Shown: positions 1-14,300, counted from the stretch's first letter. The stretch: 64,000 nt of DNA from Narthecium ossifragum (GCA_963920575.1 OY986970.1:27299869-27363868); one strand, 5' to 3'. Translations and numbers: made by a program. Notes: generated by a model not told the origin, from the letters alone.

Positions 1-2036
1 AATGGTTGTACCTAAAAAATATTCATAGCAACGTTTCATGAGGATTGGAATTCTAGGTTAAGAAAAATAAAAACAAAGAAAGATAAGGTCACAGGTTTGG
101 ACTAGACGTGAGGGCGTATTAAACTATCTAATTCTCTAAGGGACATAAAACCCCCAAAGACTTTTAGCTCTTACTATGAGTACTATGTTCACTTCTTACC
201 CTAGCATTTACATGAAAGACTGACAGAGAAAAGTATAACCATTGGATGATGCTCACATGAGAAAGGAAAGTCAAGAAGTGTCCATTTGAAGAAGACCAGG
301 CTCGGTGTCTACTTGAACCAAACCAACTATTCTTATGAGAATCGTAACTCTAGCTTGGCCATATTGAGACTCGGAAGATCTGAACCGTGAAGGTTCTATA
401 TAAGCTCAAGCCTTCCAAGGCCAATATTCCTATATTGTGTCAGATTAATTTGGATTTAGACCGAAACAACTTGAAAAGACAATTATGATTAAACTTGTTC
501 AAGAAATATTGCACGGTAATCTATTAGAAGTACTGAGCTTCACCAAGACCTTGGTTAGGCCAATGATCTATTGAAGTACTGTTCAAACTCTCATGGTATA
601 ACCTTGGTTTCTGTGAGCACCTCAAAAAATGCCACCTTCCCAAAGGAGGCATATAGGAGATTCAAGATGACCCCCTAATACCACCCCATTAGAAATCCAG
701 TGACAGACTTGTTAAGCAGAAATTCCTTCCTATCATGCTAATAGCTCCTTCAGGGCCGCACTTCACATGAATGCCACCTCATTAACATACCCTACAGGAG
801 GCATCATTCCCAAAACCAACATACAATGCTTCTTCCCAAATACCTCAGACCAAAACATGCACAAAATCAGGGCAATGGTTCTCAACACTAGTATGCAAAA
901 GCTATGTTTTCCTTTCTGAATATACAAAGATGAACTATGGGCATTAAGTCACCTAATTAACTTGTTTTACTCTTTGAACTACTAAAATTTGGGCAATGAC
1001 CGTGGTGATGACTCACATAAGATGCTGGCTTTATCCACATTTCTCTTGACATCTTCATAGCACAATCTCTAAGCCCTTGACCATGGGATCAACGAGTTTT
1101 TTTAACTAGCTTCACATTCAAAATGGTGATAATGTCATGATCTAGTAGCTCTCTTGTGCTTCAATTGACCATGGATGGCCATGCCGGTTGTCAAGGTCCA
1201 TGCCCAAAGCATCTTGCCAGTAATTTACCAATACGCTATATATACTAGGCGCGGGGTTGCTGGTGAGTGTGTACCCCTCTTGAAGAGGCTATGTGCTCTC
1301 AGGATGTGGTATGTACCGAATATCGGCACTGATACATGCTGACCAAAGACTAGCACGGCAATTCATGATTGAAACATATTGAATCCGGAAAGCATCTTAA
1401 ACCCATAGTTGAGGAATTTGCAACTAAAAGAAAAACCAAGAAGTCTCCTAACACCAACTATACCTTCATAATGGGTGCACCAATAGCCTCCCTTCGGTCC
1501 TTGGGGGTTGGATGTTTCACCAACTCATGCATCTAGTCACTTATTGCAACTATAATAGCATGCCGGAATGAGATGCCAGTCTAGAAAGTAAGAAGGTGCA
1601 TCATTCTTTTAGCCATGCATGGAGGGTTGGTTGACCCTTCTTACTTGGCCATGACATGAATACCTTTCGAGTGCCAATAAATTGCATTTCAGGTCACAAC
1701 AGCAGAATAATTTCATGGACTTGAAGCACATAATGTGGCAGTCTATAAGCCATATTAAGTCCTCAAGTGGACAAATTACTTTGCATTGCACCGGTACCAG
1801 ACAAAGTTTCGCAAATGCAAATCCAGTTGGTCATTAATAATGTATTCCACAGACACTTGACACAGAGTTAATTTGAATTTCTTCTCTTGCCGTCTGACAG
1901 TAACTTCCAAATTATGGCTGGTTCAGGGACAAAACCAACAGAAGTAGCAAAGCCACGCTTCACTCCAAACTTGAGATTTTTCCGGGGGAATCAGAGAGAC
2001 CACTTAAGCAAGATCACAAGGGGACAGAATGATTAC
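1..2036 (-). other. Partial intron 3 of the GT14 gene; no further exon seen
   Basis: Exon 3 of the GT14 gene ends with a normal GT donor at 2036-2035. I looked on the minus strand for the next family exon, which should open with the conserved Cys-Val-Pro-Leu-Tyr-Asn stretch, and found none before the window edge. The sequence is AT-rich. A GC-richer patch at about 1175-1400 (GCCGG, GGCACTGATACATGC) resembles the dispersed CCGG repeat found in the symplekin introns. Nothing else here could be recognised. Confidence 0.55.
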
Positions 2037-2755
2037 CTGTCAGAGAGCAATACAAAGCGTTGGTTGGCGGGATCCTCCAACGCCGTCCTAAGCAGCAATC
2101 TCTCAGCTTCAATCATGCTAGGTTCTCCCCAATTCACCTGCAATGCATCCATCCTTTAAAAGAGACGAAAGAAAACAGACGAGGGAAATGGAAAGATCTC
2201 TCCCCAGACCGGTCGACCAAATGAAACGGAGAGAAGACAGAAGACCTTGACGCTCTTCCCAAGCTGCCGGCCGTAGAAGAAGGGGGATATGGTGGTGGAC
2301 TCGTCTAAAACGAGGCCAGGCTCCGAGTGGACGTATATGGAGAACTTCCCCACCTCGGCATTCTGCAGAACACCCGTCATACAACCCGCTCTCTCTCTCT
2401 CTCTCTCTCTCAAAATATCAAACCAAGTTCAAAAGAAGGAGAGGAAGACTAGGAGATGATGGTAATAGAGGCGTGCCTGGAAGAAGGCGTGCCAGAGGAA
2501 ATCGAGGGGGAGGCTGGAGCGGGCGAGGAAGAGGAAGGCGATCTTCTGCGTCCCAAGGAAGGGTGGCTCATCGTCCTCCTCCTCGTGGTCTATGTAGGCG
2601 GATTGGGATTGGATCCTAAGGAGCGAAAGGATGCAGAAGAGGACGCATAGGGAGATCACCAGCTGCAGCCCGAGCCAGAAGTGGTGGCGGAATGTCAAGG
2701 GCGAAGAAGACCATGGGGTCATCGTCGACGGAAGCACCTGCCTCTTCTTCGTCAT
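2037..2755 (-). CDS. GT14 core-2/I-branching-type glycosyltransferase, 5' part
   Basis: First three coding exons of a GT14-family (core-2/I-branching beta-1,6-N-acetylglucosaminyltransferase-like) protein, a Golgi type II membrane enzyme in plants. Exons are 2755-2477, 2362-2246 and 2137-2037, joined in phase (93 codons, 39 codons, 33 codons plus 2 nt). The start at 2755 is followed by a short basic tail and a membrane anchor at about residues 28-48 (GLQLVISLCVLFCILSLL). The family stretches follow: KIAFLFLARSSLPLDFLW (about 72-89), FSIYVHSEPG across exon 2, then WGEPSMIEAERLLL and RFVLLSD in exon 3. The catalytic half lies beyond position 1. Intron 1 (2476-2363) has a GC donor (CAG|GCACGC) and an ordinary AG acceptor; no nearby GT restores the family reading. 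The acceptor substrate is unknown. Plant GT14 members include arabinogalactan glucuronosyltransferases. Confidence 0.88.
2389..2411. repeat. (CT)n microsatellite in GT14 intron 1
   Basis: About eleven CT units inside the 114-bp first intron of the GT14 gene, just upstream of the exon 2 acceptor as read on the minus strand. Confidence 0.9.
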
Positions 2756-3320
2756 GCTGTCGAAGCTTTTCTTCTTCTTCTTCTTCTTCTTCTTCTTCTA
2801 TATAAATTAATGACGACGAATGGATCTGGATCGGGATTCAGGGAGGTTTCTTTTGCTTGTCGTTGCCGCCAAATGCCAAAGCAAGCGAAGCGCTTCTCTT
2901 CTTTGTTGCGTTGTGCTGTTGCTATCTATCCATCGCCTTGACAACACAACCGATGAACATATACATAGATAGAGAGGCACGGGAAGGAGAGAGAGAGAGA
3001 GAGAGCGCGCTCTATATATGATAATCTATTTAATTATTCTCGGTGTTTGATCATCGGGCGACCTCGGCCTGCTGCTTTCTAGCTTTGAATGGACAATTGC
3101 TGGTCCATGTGTCCTGCCGGCTGCCGCCACGAGGCTCGGCTTCCTCGTCTTGAAAGTGGAATCCAAAGGAGGGCTACTTGGAACGAGAACAATTCTGATG
3201 AATTCTCCTTAATACATATATATATATATACATGTGAATCGGGAAAGTGGGGATGTGAGATCGCATAATATATTATATTAAACGGTACAACAACGACTAT
3301 AGCATTAGTTAATTTATGGG
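2756..3320 (-). promoter_or_regulatory. Putative promoter and 5' leader of the GT14 gene
   Basis: Immediately upstream of the ATG lies a TTC trinucleotide run (2769-2799, GAA on the coding strand). Next comes a TATA-like sequence (2799-2808, reads TATATAG on the minus strand). Farther out are GA-rich (2990-3004) and AT (3211-3230) microsatellites. Assigning this stretch as promoter is inference from position; no transcription start can be read. Confidence 0.4.
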
Positions 3321-5040
3321 AATCCCATGGGGTTTTCCATCTGTTTCAGAGTTTGAAGTAACGAGAAGGAATGGCATGGCGCAGGAGGATTGGGTGGAAG
3401 TAGGGTCGGTTGTTCAGCCACAGGGAGAGAGAGAGAGAGAGCGCGCGCGGCGCCCTACTGGCTCCTGCCGTGCAAGTGTGTGTATAATCATTCACGCCAT
3501 AAGCCCTCACGCGCGGTGCGCTCCTGAATAAAATACTCGATTGAATCACGACATGATAGGCCCTGCAATATCGGCGCACGCCATCCCTGCCTGCCTGCGG
3601 TGATGGTGCTGCTTCTTTAGAACTATATAATATGAGGCTGCCATTGTCTGTCAGTCATGGATGATAGTTAACTAGATTCAGTCATTTCTATTATACGCCC
3701 TTATTCTTTCGAATACTATTCTGCTCATATAGTATATAATGTTGCATATTTAATCTCAACACATGTTTGGAACGAACATGCGTCAGATACAATATGTATA
3801 AAACGTTGGCGATTTAATGCCAACAAATCAACACTTCGATCAATTGAAGAACAACACGCTGATTTATCCAAAGGAAGACAACCAACTAGTTTTGGAAACA
3901 TGAATTTTCAGAATTTTTCTTTGATTAGTGACACCTTTTACGCTAACTTGAGAGGGGTTGCAAAAGGTCACCCGTCTTATTTCTACTCTGGCCCAAACAC
4001 GGTTAAGAGTTCTTATGGGATCATGTTCCAGTGCTCGCAAAGTCACAATCACATTCAGACATTAAATGGAAGATCAGGCAACTATTATGAATATCAAAAA
4101 ATCTGTACCTCCAGCATCTCAAAATTTGAAGGCCTGCTGCCAACATAGCATGAGCATTTAAATAATGCTTTAAAACCTCACCATAGAGGAAGATTTACAG
4201 GATGCTTAAAAACCTCACCTGCAACATACAAGAGAAGTTCTTAAAAGCTCACGTGTTTCATACATAAACCACTAGCAAGGTACTTCAGAGCCAGACTAGC
4301 TATTTCAGAACCCACTCCACAGGCAACAATCTAATCGCTGGGCCTCAATGAGAGTTCCAAGAGTAAGACAAGGAGTTCAATAAGCAAAAAGGCTTCCATG
4401 ATGCTAACTTCTGAATTAATTTTCGACACCCTGAAAGCCAAGGCATCACATAAAAAATACAGCCACCCGGCAGACCTGCTACATGCGATAGGATCCAACA
4501 AGTAAAAGTGACCCCCCAAAAAAAAAACAGTTCCTGTACAATAAGATCCCCAAACTAATTAGTGGAGGAAGAGAACTCATAATGACATTTTTTTAAAAAA
4601 GGCCACTGAGACAAAAAAAAAATTCAGATTAGTAGCTCTGTGTTCTACCTATAGATCAAAAATATAACCTATGGGCAGTAACTGATATTATATTTGCTAA
4701 TTGATACAGCTAGTGTACATCCTCAGCTTCCACTGCCAATCCAAGAACCCTTCTTGATGCCTGTTCGTATCTCATTTGTGGCTCCATCAGTCATGCTTAT
4801 TCCTTTACATAATGCACTGTGCGGATATCGTCAGCATTCAGCAATGCCTAGAATGAAGGCCATTTGGTTGAGACCCAAACTGCTTCCAGTCTCTCGACAC
4901 AAAAACTCATCTTCCATTCATTGACGACCACATTCATGACTTTCCGTCTTCCAGAAGATTTTGAACCAGTTTTGCACCAGACGGCAGGTTAGGGGCTCGA
5001 CCAATTTTCTTTCGAATTAGGTCAAGGGAGGCTTTGAAAA
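3321..5040. other. Intergenic DNA including the symplekin 3' UTR
   Basis: The stretch lies between the head of the GT14 gene and the stop codon of the symplekin gene, both on the minus strand. The right part must contain the symplekin 3' untranslated region, but its end cannot be fixed. A GA microsatellite sits at 3425-3440. Small open frames on both strands (for example 3900-4148) match nothing I know and lack codon structure. Confidence 0.5.
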
Positions 5041-8000
5041 TCAACTTAGCGTTGTGCCATGGACAGAGGAGCTCGTGTCTGATGGATGAAAAGATCCTGG
5101 AATTACTGGCCGAGAAGCCAACTGTGCCTCATTAACGAGACCCAACGCCTTCAAAATTGGTCTGTGTTTGTAGTTGGCAATATGAAATAGAAGTATTAGC
5201 TATTTGATAGATAACAAAAAACTTCAAGGCTCTTAACATTTATTTCTTGCACGATCCTAAGAGTGCCAAAGCAGCAGTTTGGCAATAGCGCATGTCCATG
5301 CTCAAGTTTATATTACCCAAAATATCAGAGATCATGAATTTATATACCAACAATTTTATGCCGGGTAAATTACAGTTTTGGGCCATGTGGTTTGTGTTAA
5401 GTTTCGTTTGAGACCCTATAGTTTCAAACTTTCAAAGAAGGTCATGACGTTTGGATTTCGTTTCAAACAAGGTCATGGGCACCGATGCGGTCATGTGGGT
5501 TAACGACAAATGGATCATGTGACATTATGTGATCTATTTCCCTCCTGACTTTTAACAGTCGTAGTCATTGAGGGTTAAAACTATGCCTCATTTTAGTATT
5601 ATCATGATCATAAGTCTCGGTGTAGTGTTTATGTGCTTCAAGAAGGGGCGATCAAAGGGGGACGAGGAGGGACATGTAAGCCCTGACCTCCAATGACCAC
5701 GACGGTTAAAAGTTGGGAGGGAAATGGGTCATTTGCCATCAACCCACATAATGGCGCGGCGCTCAGGGTCTTGTTTAAAATGAAATCCAAACGTCAGGGC
5801 TTTATTTGAAAGTTTTGAAACTACAGGGCCTCAAACGAAACTTGGCGCAAACCACATGACCCAAAACTGTAATTTACCCATTTTATGCTCAAAGATCATC
5901 CGCTAAGCAACAAAGGTAGGAGAAAATCTCATTGTAGTCATGATTAATATATAACACTATAATGCAAAAGTATAACTAAGAGTTGCAATCAGCCGAGTGT
6001 CTACATATATAAATGCAAAACTAGAACAAAATACAACTTTTAGCCAGAGTATTTCAAATTGCCTAATAAATTATTTACAATGTTTCAACCTCATTATGGG
6101 CTAAAAAAACTCAGCTTTGTTTTACTTTGGACCCCTTGTAGAACAAAATATGCGGCAATTTCGGATTTGATTTCAGTTATTTTAGATCAAAATTTTCAAA
6201 AATTAAATGAAATTGTATGGAGTAATTCACAAGTGTTAGGACTTTACAACAATTTAAATAATAGACACTAATTTCCATTTTAAGTTGTAGAAAACCTTCT
6301 AAAGTAAAATGTCCTGGAGTCTTTCTTACAAAATTCTCCAAGTAACTTTCCCAGTAAAAACTGACATACTAAACATCATACATCATCCACGAGGATGACA
6401 AGAAAAAGCTTGACTTCCTCCTCATATTTGAAGAGCAGAAGGATAACTAGTACACGGTAACTTGTTGTCAAAGAATGTTTCTTGATTTATTTCAACTTCG
6501 ATCATTAGGATTTTACATTAGTAGTAATCCTATATATTCCAAATACCACACATCAGATTGTAAGCATTGCATATAACATGCTTACTTTGTATCTTATTGC
6601 CAATATATCACTTTACCTGCTTATAACTTTTTTCTCCATGCATTTAACTTTAATTTCATGAAGACTTATCAAAAGCTCATTGAATATCAAAATCTTATTT
6701 CCACAAGAACCTTGCGAAGTTCAACCAATTTCAGTTATCAATTCAAACTTCAGACCTTTCTGCCCAAAATAAAAAAGAAACAATTTGGTTTAATACTTTT
6801 GGTTACACCAAATAGTGATAAATATTTGACAGTTAGGATATCAAGAATCCACGGACCACACTCTACAAATGTTAGCATTGGCCAGCTTCATATATTGTTA
6901 GTCATTGCTTATTTGGACCTTGAGGACAAAATCACTCCGTGAGTACTAATTTGCAGCATTACATGTTTACAAAGATCTCTAACACTTGATACCCGATACA
7001 AGTTCATTAATCCCTCTTCGTCCTTTACCCAATCCACAAAACCTGCCGTTCCTAAGCTTCTCATCAGTATCTTCAAACATCCTTTGCAAATACAAATTAT
7101 ACACAATGTTCCACAATTTATTGTAGGGACAATGTATCACAGCCTAAAGCACTTATCACGCTATTGGAATATTATTCTAGCAGGTTATGTATACTATGTA
7201 TCAAGGTTCTTCCTTAACCGGCACGGCCGGCGAATGTCATGCCCGTGGGCTATCTATCGGTGTCAACTTTATGGTTGGCACTGGCACATAGATTCATGCA
7301 TTGGTCTCGGCCAGCACAGACCGATACATGCCGGCACAGAGTTTTAATGGTCCGATGCAGTTTTTAAATGTTACTATTTCTTAGGAATAGCTTATTATAT
7401 TTGATTCTTAAAACCAATTATTTTTTATTTTGATTTCTCAAACAACTCTTAATATACCCCAAAAGGCCAAACACCAACTATATCTTTGATGGTGAATCAC
7501 TATAATAAATCCAGTTCCAACCACCCATGTAATATCTATTGAGTAGCAGCTTAAGGGCAATAAGAGAAAGTACCTTTGCAATGAAACCCTTATGTTGGGC
7601 TGATTAGCATATGCAGCCAGAGAACTTCGCAAGTTAGGGTACTTATTTAATGCACTCTCAAGCTGAGGTGGAGGTAACTGCAAAAGACAGGTTGAGCACA
7701 TGCCTAATATGTCAAACAGAACAATCAAACATAAGAAGCAATCTGTGAACAACCAACAAGCACCTGTAGGAGGACATGGAATGAGTGTGGCTGTGTCTGT
7801 GATACACATTTCAAGAATCCAACCCATAATTTGGGCATCTTCCATATCTGAATGTGAAAATACATATTCGTATGAGATAAAAGCTCAAACTACTTAGCTG
7901 CACATTGTGTAGGAAAATGGAGCTCCAATATATCTCGGAAATAGTATATTAACCCATTAAACCCTTTATAGCACAATCACTGTGCTTGTGCATTCAAATT

Positions 8001-11000
8001 TATTGCAAATTTTTCTTTGCTTGCGCTTTGTATTTGTCAGCTCTCAAGTTTAAACTTCGAAGGCCACCAAATTCTATATCTAAAACTCTAAATATAGATA
8101 TTTCTAAACACTCGATCATGGGCAGCAAACAGAAAAAGAAAACAACACAACAGTCTCCAAGCAGTCAGGCCAGAGATGCCGCGTTGGCCTGAGGGCCCAA
8201 TCAGCGGAATCAGCGGCTTGGATCAGAAAGTGATCTAAGTAGCTGCAAAACCTAAGCAGCAAACAAATAGGCATTGTTATGGGTAAGGATATATCAGGAA
8301 TTGCATACATTATGTATTTCTAGACCAACTGTCGACAGCAACTCACAGGTGAGCATCATCTGGTATGCTGCCAAGTGCCGGCAAGGAATAACTTCAGTGG
8401 TCTTCTAGTGAATGGGATGCATAAACATATGTTCAGGCAGACAACCAATTTAGAAGCCACCAAACCCCTAACAACATGTATCCTATCGATAGCGCACTGG
8501 TTCAAATCTCAATCTTTTGATCCTAGATTGCCCAACAATATACCTCCGTAAAATAGTAAAATTCACGAAAGAGCCCTAGTGGTCAACTGCCAAGCCATAA
8601 AATGCCAAATCCTTACTCCAAGCATCTTGCAAAACCAAAGAGCTCTCTTATACATAAAAGGAGAAATGGTTTCTTGATTAACTATCACCATAATCCCAGG
8701 TGTGAACTTCAAGATTCTCACTCTAGAGAAGAGTGCAGAACACCTATCAAATCTTAGATGGATTTCCTTCATTGAAAGATCCTTCATTCATCTGTAACTC
8801 TATTGCATACCTACGATCATCATCTCCTATTGCCTAGCCTTACAAGTTATGTCTTCCCATATATTGCAGATTTTAGACTACATACCCATAGGAACTATCA
8901 CAATAGAAACCTTCTCTCAAGAAGTTCTTAATTGGAGTACCATAAAATACTATTTGATACCAAAAAGTGGTATAATGCTCGTTATCACGGGTTACCAGCT
9001 CATTAAAATACAATTAGTTGCCAGCTCGTTAGCATAAAAATACTATGGGTGACCAACTCACTATCATTTCGATCGAGCCCTTCTCGAGCTTGGCTTTGAG
9101 TTGACACCGTGCAATCTTCGAGCTTCAAGCTGAATTGCCCCCAATACCGACCAACCAACGCCCCTCTCTCTCTTCCACATCTCTCTATCTTCCGCTTTGA
9201 ATACCCCTTTTTGTCAAGGACTCCACCGCTCCGTGGCGTCAGCAGCACAAACGCGACGATTATCGACACTGTAGGCCAGCATGAAATCCTATGGCTATGC
9301 TAAACTTTTAACAACGCCTTATCGTATATCTGGTATGAGTCTTATCTTTTCCATTTCCTATCAATTTCTAGGAACCATAAAAGCTAAGACTGCAAAATTG
9401 CTAAAACTATAAAATTTGGGGCCAAAATCTCTAAACTAGAATTAAAATCGAAGTTGCTTTTTACTGAGTTTAGAAGAAGAAGTGGTGCTCATGTTGGTTA
9501 GTTCAAAATAACAAATGGTCCAAAAGTACTGTGATTGTCCTTAAGGATCACTGTAGAGTACGAAAGACTTGCCAAAATCTATCTCCAGTACAAACAGGCA
9601 GGAATCATCAAAACATTGTCATTAATCCAGAACTACATTGAGTGTGAGCAAAATTGGTCTGACAGTGCTAGTGTATACACCTAAGGCGCTTCAACATTTC
9701 CTAATAACGAATGGTAAACCACCAGCTTCGAGCTTCCACTGACAAAACATTTGGCCGAGACTAAATTTTCTCATTTAGTTAAATTTGTTAGCATACTCAT
9801 CCTAAAAATGACTTTTCCAAAATCTGTATGAGCTTGATATTCAGTCAGGAATTCTTATGCACATCAGATAGGAACTGGATTTGAACATTAGTACATTGTT
9901 TATTGTGTCAGTCATATGCTGGCAATTTTCTTTGAGGCATCAAAACGACGCCTGGAAAATTAAAAGTTACATATTGGTAGAGTTGATTTATTAGTGTGTT
10001 ACAGGAAACATAATTACCTAAGCACAACAAGGAAAAACACGATTAACAATTTCATGATGCATATCAAACTAGGAACAAGGAAAAGATACAAGTTTAAACC
10101 TGCTTATTCACGAGCTTGGAGAGAATTCCCATCACAAAATCAACCTGCAACATGGGCAATATATTACAAGAATTTGCAGAAGAAAACAAGGTACATGACA
10201 CATTATGCATAACTGCACGATCTCCATTTCAAAAGGTACCAATTTTAACAGTATAAGAAACACAAAAAAATTCACGCCAAAAATAACTTAGAAGTACAAG
10301 AAGAAAATATAGAAGAACAAAACATCTCTAACTGAACAATGTCTGCACTATAAGATGTAGTGAAGTCCGTTAATCAATAAGCTAATTAAGGGAAATGCAG
10401 GCAGTCTCTGTTGGTTAAAACTCATAACTCAGGATCAGGTTGACGAAGTGGTAACTAGTAACAGTCGAAGTCAAAACGGAAGGAGTCTTACACATCTTCA
10501 AGCAGAAACGAGCATTGCTAATAGAAAATTTGAATGGACAAAACCAAGGGAGTCCACAGAAACCCCACTTGATAAGTACTAAATCATTTGAAGTCAAGTC
10601 GAGCTATACCAAACTTGAGGTTAAGGGGAAAATGAAACAATATTACAGGTCCATTACCACAAAACTAAAGCAAACATCTGCAACTTGGATAGTACACAAA
10701 CTGTTAAAGTAAACTGCTTTTTGCATCTATCTTAATGGATATAAATCACTACTGCACAATTAACACAAATGATGCTAAAGATTATCTAAAACTCTCCAAC
10801 GTCAATTCTAGGGAATGATAGGATTAAAGTCGCTATCAAAATGCATTCAACAAAGTTACTCCTAATCAGTTACAATGTAGTAAAACCAATATGAATGGAG
10901 TTTTACCAGGGTAGGGAACGCATCGATTGCCTGAATAATTGTTCTCATCAAAAGAAGAGGAAGGGGCACTAGTTCAACCTGAAAAGACAGCATAGTCCAT

Positions 11001-11334
11001 TACATAAAGGAAGCATTCTTATTTAAAAAAAAGAGTCAAGGCTAAGTGATCTAATATCTTCCAATACCAGATGATTCAAGGATTTGGCTAAGACATGCTG
11101 GGTAAAAACTGTTCGCTGCTCAAAACAGGCTGTACAAGCGTCCATTATCTGAGAATACAAAGATGAAGTTATTTGGACAGAATATGCAAAAAAAACACGG
11201 AAAACAAAAGCTTAGATATCTGATAGGATATGACATGCCTTTTTAAGCACTATCCCATCTTTCTCAGGAGTTATGCCATGAATTGCAACCAACACTTCTA
11301 CAGGTGTCAATGCCGGACCTGTATGAGCTGAACC
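5041..11334 (-). CDS. ESP4: Symplekin exons 21-27 (end of C-terminal domain)
   Basis: Exons: 11334-11239, 11148-11068, 10978-10907, 10144-10100, 7847-7764, 7677-7574, 5161-5041. Exon 21 ([20 protein letters not shown]) ends AAG|GCATGT, a GC donor; the next exon ([20 protein letters not shown]) follows in phase. Exon 23 gives [20 protein letters not shown], exon 25 [12 protein letters not shown], and exon 26 [17 protein letters not shown]. Exon 27 was placed by its phase-2 acceptor and reads [13 protein letters not shown], then a Ser-rich tail ending TTLS and TGA. Confidence 0.9.
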
Positions 11335-14300
11335 CTGCAAATAAATGCATAGGGAATGTTTAACAACTTAATCCCAAACAAGCTTTAGATCAAAGCTCAA
11401 TGGTTATCTCCATCAAGTATGAGAGGTAAGAATAAACAGGAATCTGAGAATATCAGAGCCCTTAAAGAACAGATGGAAGTGCTCAAGAACTGCAATCAAT
11501 TGCAATCTGCTTTTACAAGCATTACAAGAAAGAGTAGTACTATAATAACACTCATAAGGGCTAGTGAGTCCTAAAATGACATGGCACTTCACGGTGAAAC
11601 AACAACTGAGTTATCTCCAGTTCTTGCTCCTTCCAAAAGATAAAAGAAGCTCCTACCAAGGCACTATACTACCAAGCACTTGGATCAACTACTCAATCAA
11701 CTAATAAATGAATACAATGCACAGAAATAAGTGCATCCAACTCACACATGACCTTATCTGTAGACCACTTTATTTTGACACATGAAAATCAAATGCATGA
11801 CTTGATTCCTGTTTTTAACTTGAATCATAGCATTTTCAGTATATACTGACTCAGTAGATATCTAAATTATGGTTGGGGGAAAAAAAAGAGTACCTCACAT
11901 AAGCAACAATGGTTCAGGATATCAGTAATTTTTTAAATCCATGCAACGGTCCAACTACTATCTGAATAACACGAAACTTTCCTAGTCACATTCTCATCTT
12001 TGCCAGAGCACGTTGTGGAATCTAGAAAATTCCCATAGTAAGTGAGCAAAACTCTCAACCATATATGGGTAGAGAAAACAGTTGTGTTAATGAGTAAAAT
12101 AACACACATACTTTTCTGTTTCAATTGCATGATTCCCATGCCAATTAGCACATACCACCACAAACGGATACATATTGTTCCAGTAAATTACCAGCATGAT
12201 GCTCGAATCAGCACAAACCCATGCTGCATGTATAAACTTATAAGAGCTCCATGCTACTGACATGGAGTCCGTGCCCAGTGTTGGAACGTGTCATGCCTTT
12301 GTGTCAACCAGCATGTACTGTGACGGACAGAGACCAGCACAACACATGCCACTGGCAGGGAAATCCTTGATTTCAATTAATTATAGTTACTAACCATAGA
12401 AACATTGATAGAGAAGGTCTTGAAGCAGTAAATGCTCCGCCATACAGATCCAAAATCAATGCCCTCTACAAGCTACCAGTATGAGTTTTCATGAGGTGTG
12501 TCATGGTATAGTTAAGAAATTAAGATCATATGATCCTAATCTCATGTCAGATCATGCTTCTGTTCAAATCAGGAGTTTAACAGGTGCCTTCATCGCACTC
12601 CAGTTCAAATCGAGATTTGAAGCTGCCTTGACAAAGTCTAGAAAAATTTGGTGCGAGTTCCAGGAAAGAATAGTTTTTATGGATTGCAGCCAAAATCGGA
12701 TGTAATTATTTGACGATGTGAAGGAATCAAGCATCATCCCTAAGATTAGATATGACTATGTTACTTCTAACCTTAATCATGATGTTAACGACAGCCAATA
12801 CAGAATGTGTGACAAGTTCGAGATTCATGATTGAACACTAATTTTCAATTTTTGGATCTAAGGCAAATTGGGTGCTGTAATTGCTTAAATTGCCGTAACC
12901 ATGATGTAATGTAGCACTCAATGCATGCAAATTGGGATTAAAGCAAAAAAGAGATCAGGTGCGCCTGTAGCCAAGATTAGAAACAGTTTTTGAAAACAGC
13001 TTTTCCTTTCTTTCGTTCTTTCTTTTCCACATCCACTACCCTCCTACTATGGGATTTGAAAAGGGATTCTCTTTGCATTGTACCCACTCAATGACATTAC
13101 TCAACAGTATTAATGCATATGAGTGGATCCAGGTACAACAAGGTGAATTCCAGTAGATTCAATTTATATTATATCAAAATTTTCTGTTCTAAATGAATCT
13201 GAAGAGGGGTTTTACTTTCAGTGTACTCATCAAGCATTCCACCACAGCATCAATTGCAAATGGGTGGATCCAGATGGGTTGCAACAAAGTGAATTCAAGC
13301 AGATTCAATATGGTTTTATGTCACTTTTTTTCCAGGTCTAAGACTCTAAAGTGATTGGTGAACTAGCTATCTTGTTCTCTCCACTATGTAAACGTAAGAG
13401 CAAGGGAGATATAGAGCAGAACTAAAAACAAGGTTTTGAGTTAGTGTACGTTTCATTCATTCTATATTCCTCCATCCCATTCATCTCTATACGATCTTCA
13501 GGGGAATGCAATCCACGTCCATTTATCCAGCAAAATTCCTCCAGACTCTCCATGAAAGTTTCCGAAATGAGATGGCCGCTTTTGACTCATCATGACTATG
13601 AACAACAATAACTTAGATTTATGTTGGATTCTAACTTAAGTTCATATTCATAAATGCAATTTCACATGATTGTTAATCGTATCCTCCTGGAATTGACGGT
13701 ATGGGGTGATCGAATAGATCATGCAACCCTGCAACCCCTTAAAAGAATAGAACAAAATCCTTACATGACTTGCTAATATCTAGGAACATGTTTTGTGAAA
13801 TCTGGGTGCTGGGCTACGCCAAATCTGGATATATGGTAGCCAAACAACAAACACAAGCAACTTTCACAATTGCAGCCAACGAGAAAATCTAAAGAGACTT
13901 GGCATGTCAAAATTCTTTGACCAAGTAATTTCACGGATAAAATTCAAAAACATAGAAGGGCAGTAACCTGAAGATTACGGTCAACGAGAACTAGCACATA
14001 TAAATGTCGAACTGACATCTAAACCTTCTATTAAGTTAGGGCATGTCATGCATTCAAATCGCATTGTTAATCATAACAATCACGCTTAAAAGTAACTCAT
14101 AAAATCATTCTTCTACGTAAGAGAGATTTATCATGCTCGAAACTAGCTAACAAAAACTGATTCACATAAGATGGACAAAACAACTAAATTTGTCCTTTAT
14201 GAATTTTAGCAATAAATATAACAATGTCTTAAAGTCATTTGAGCAATTGACAAATATCCAAATTGGCCGAATCTTGAACCATTGGAAAGAGGACGAAAAG

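Noticed and set aside
3900..4148. 82-codon plus-strand frame between the first two genes
   Set aside because: No family resemblance, no codon bias, and an equally long frame on the opposite strand.
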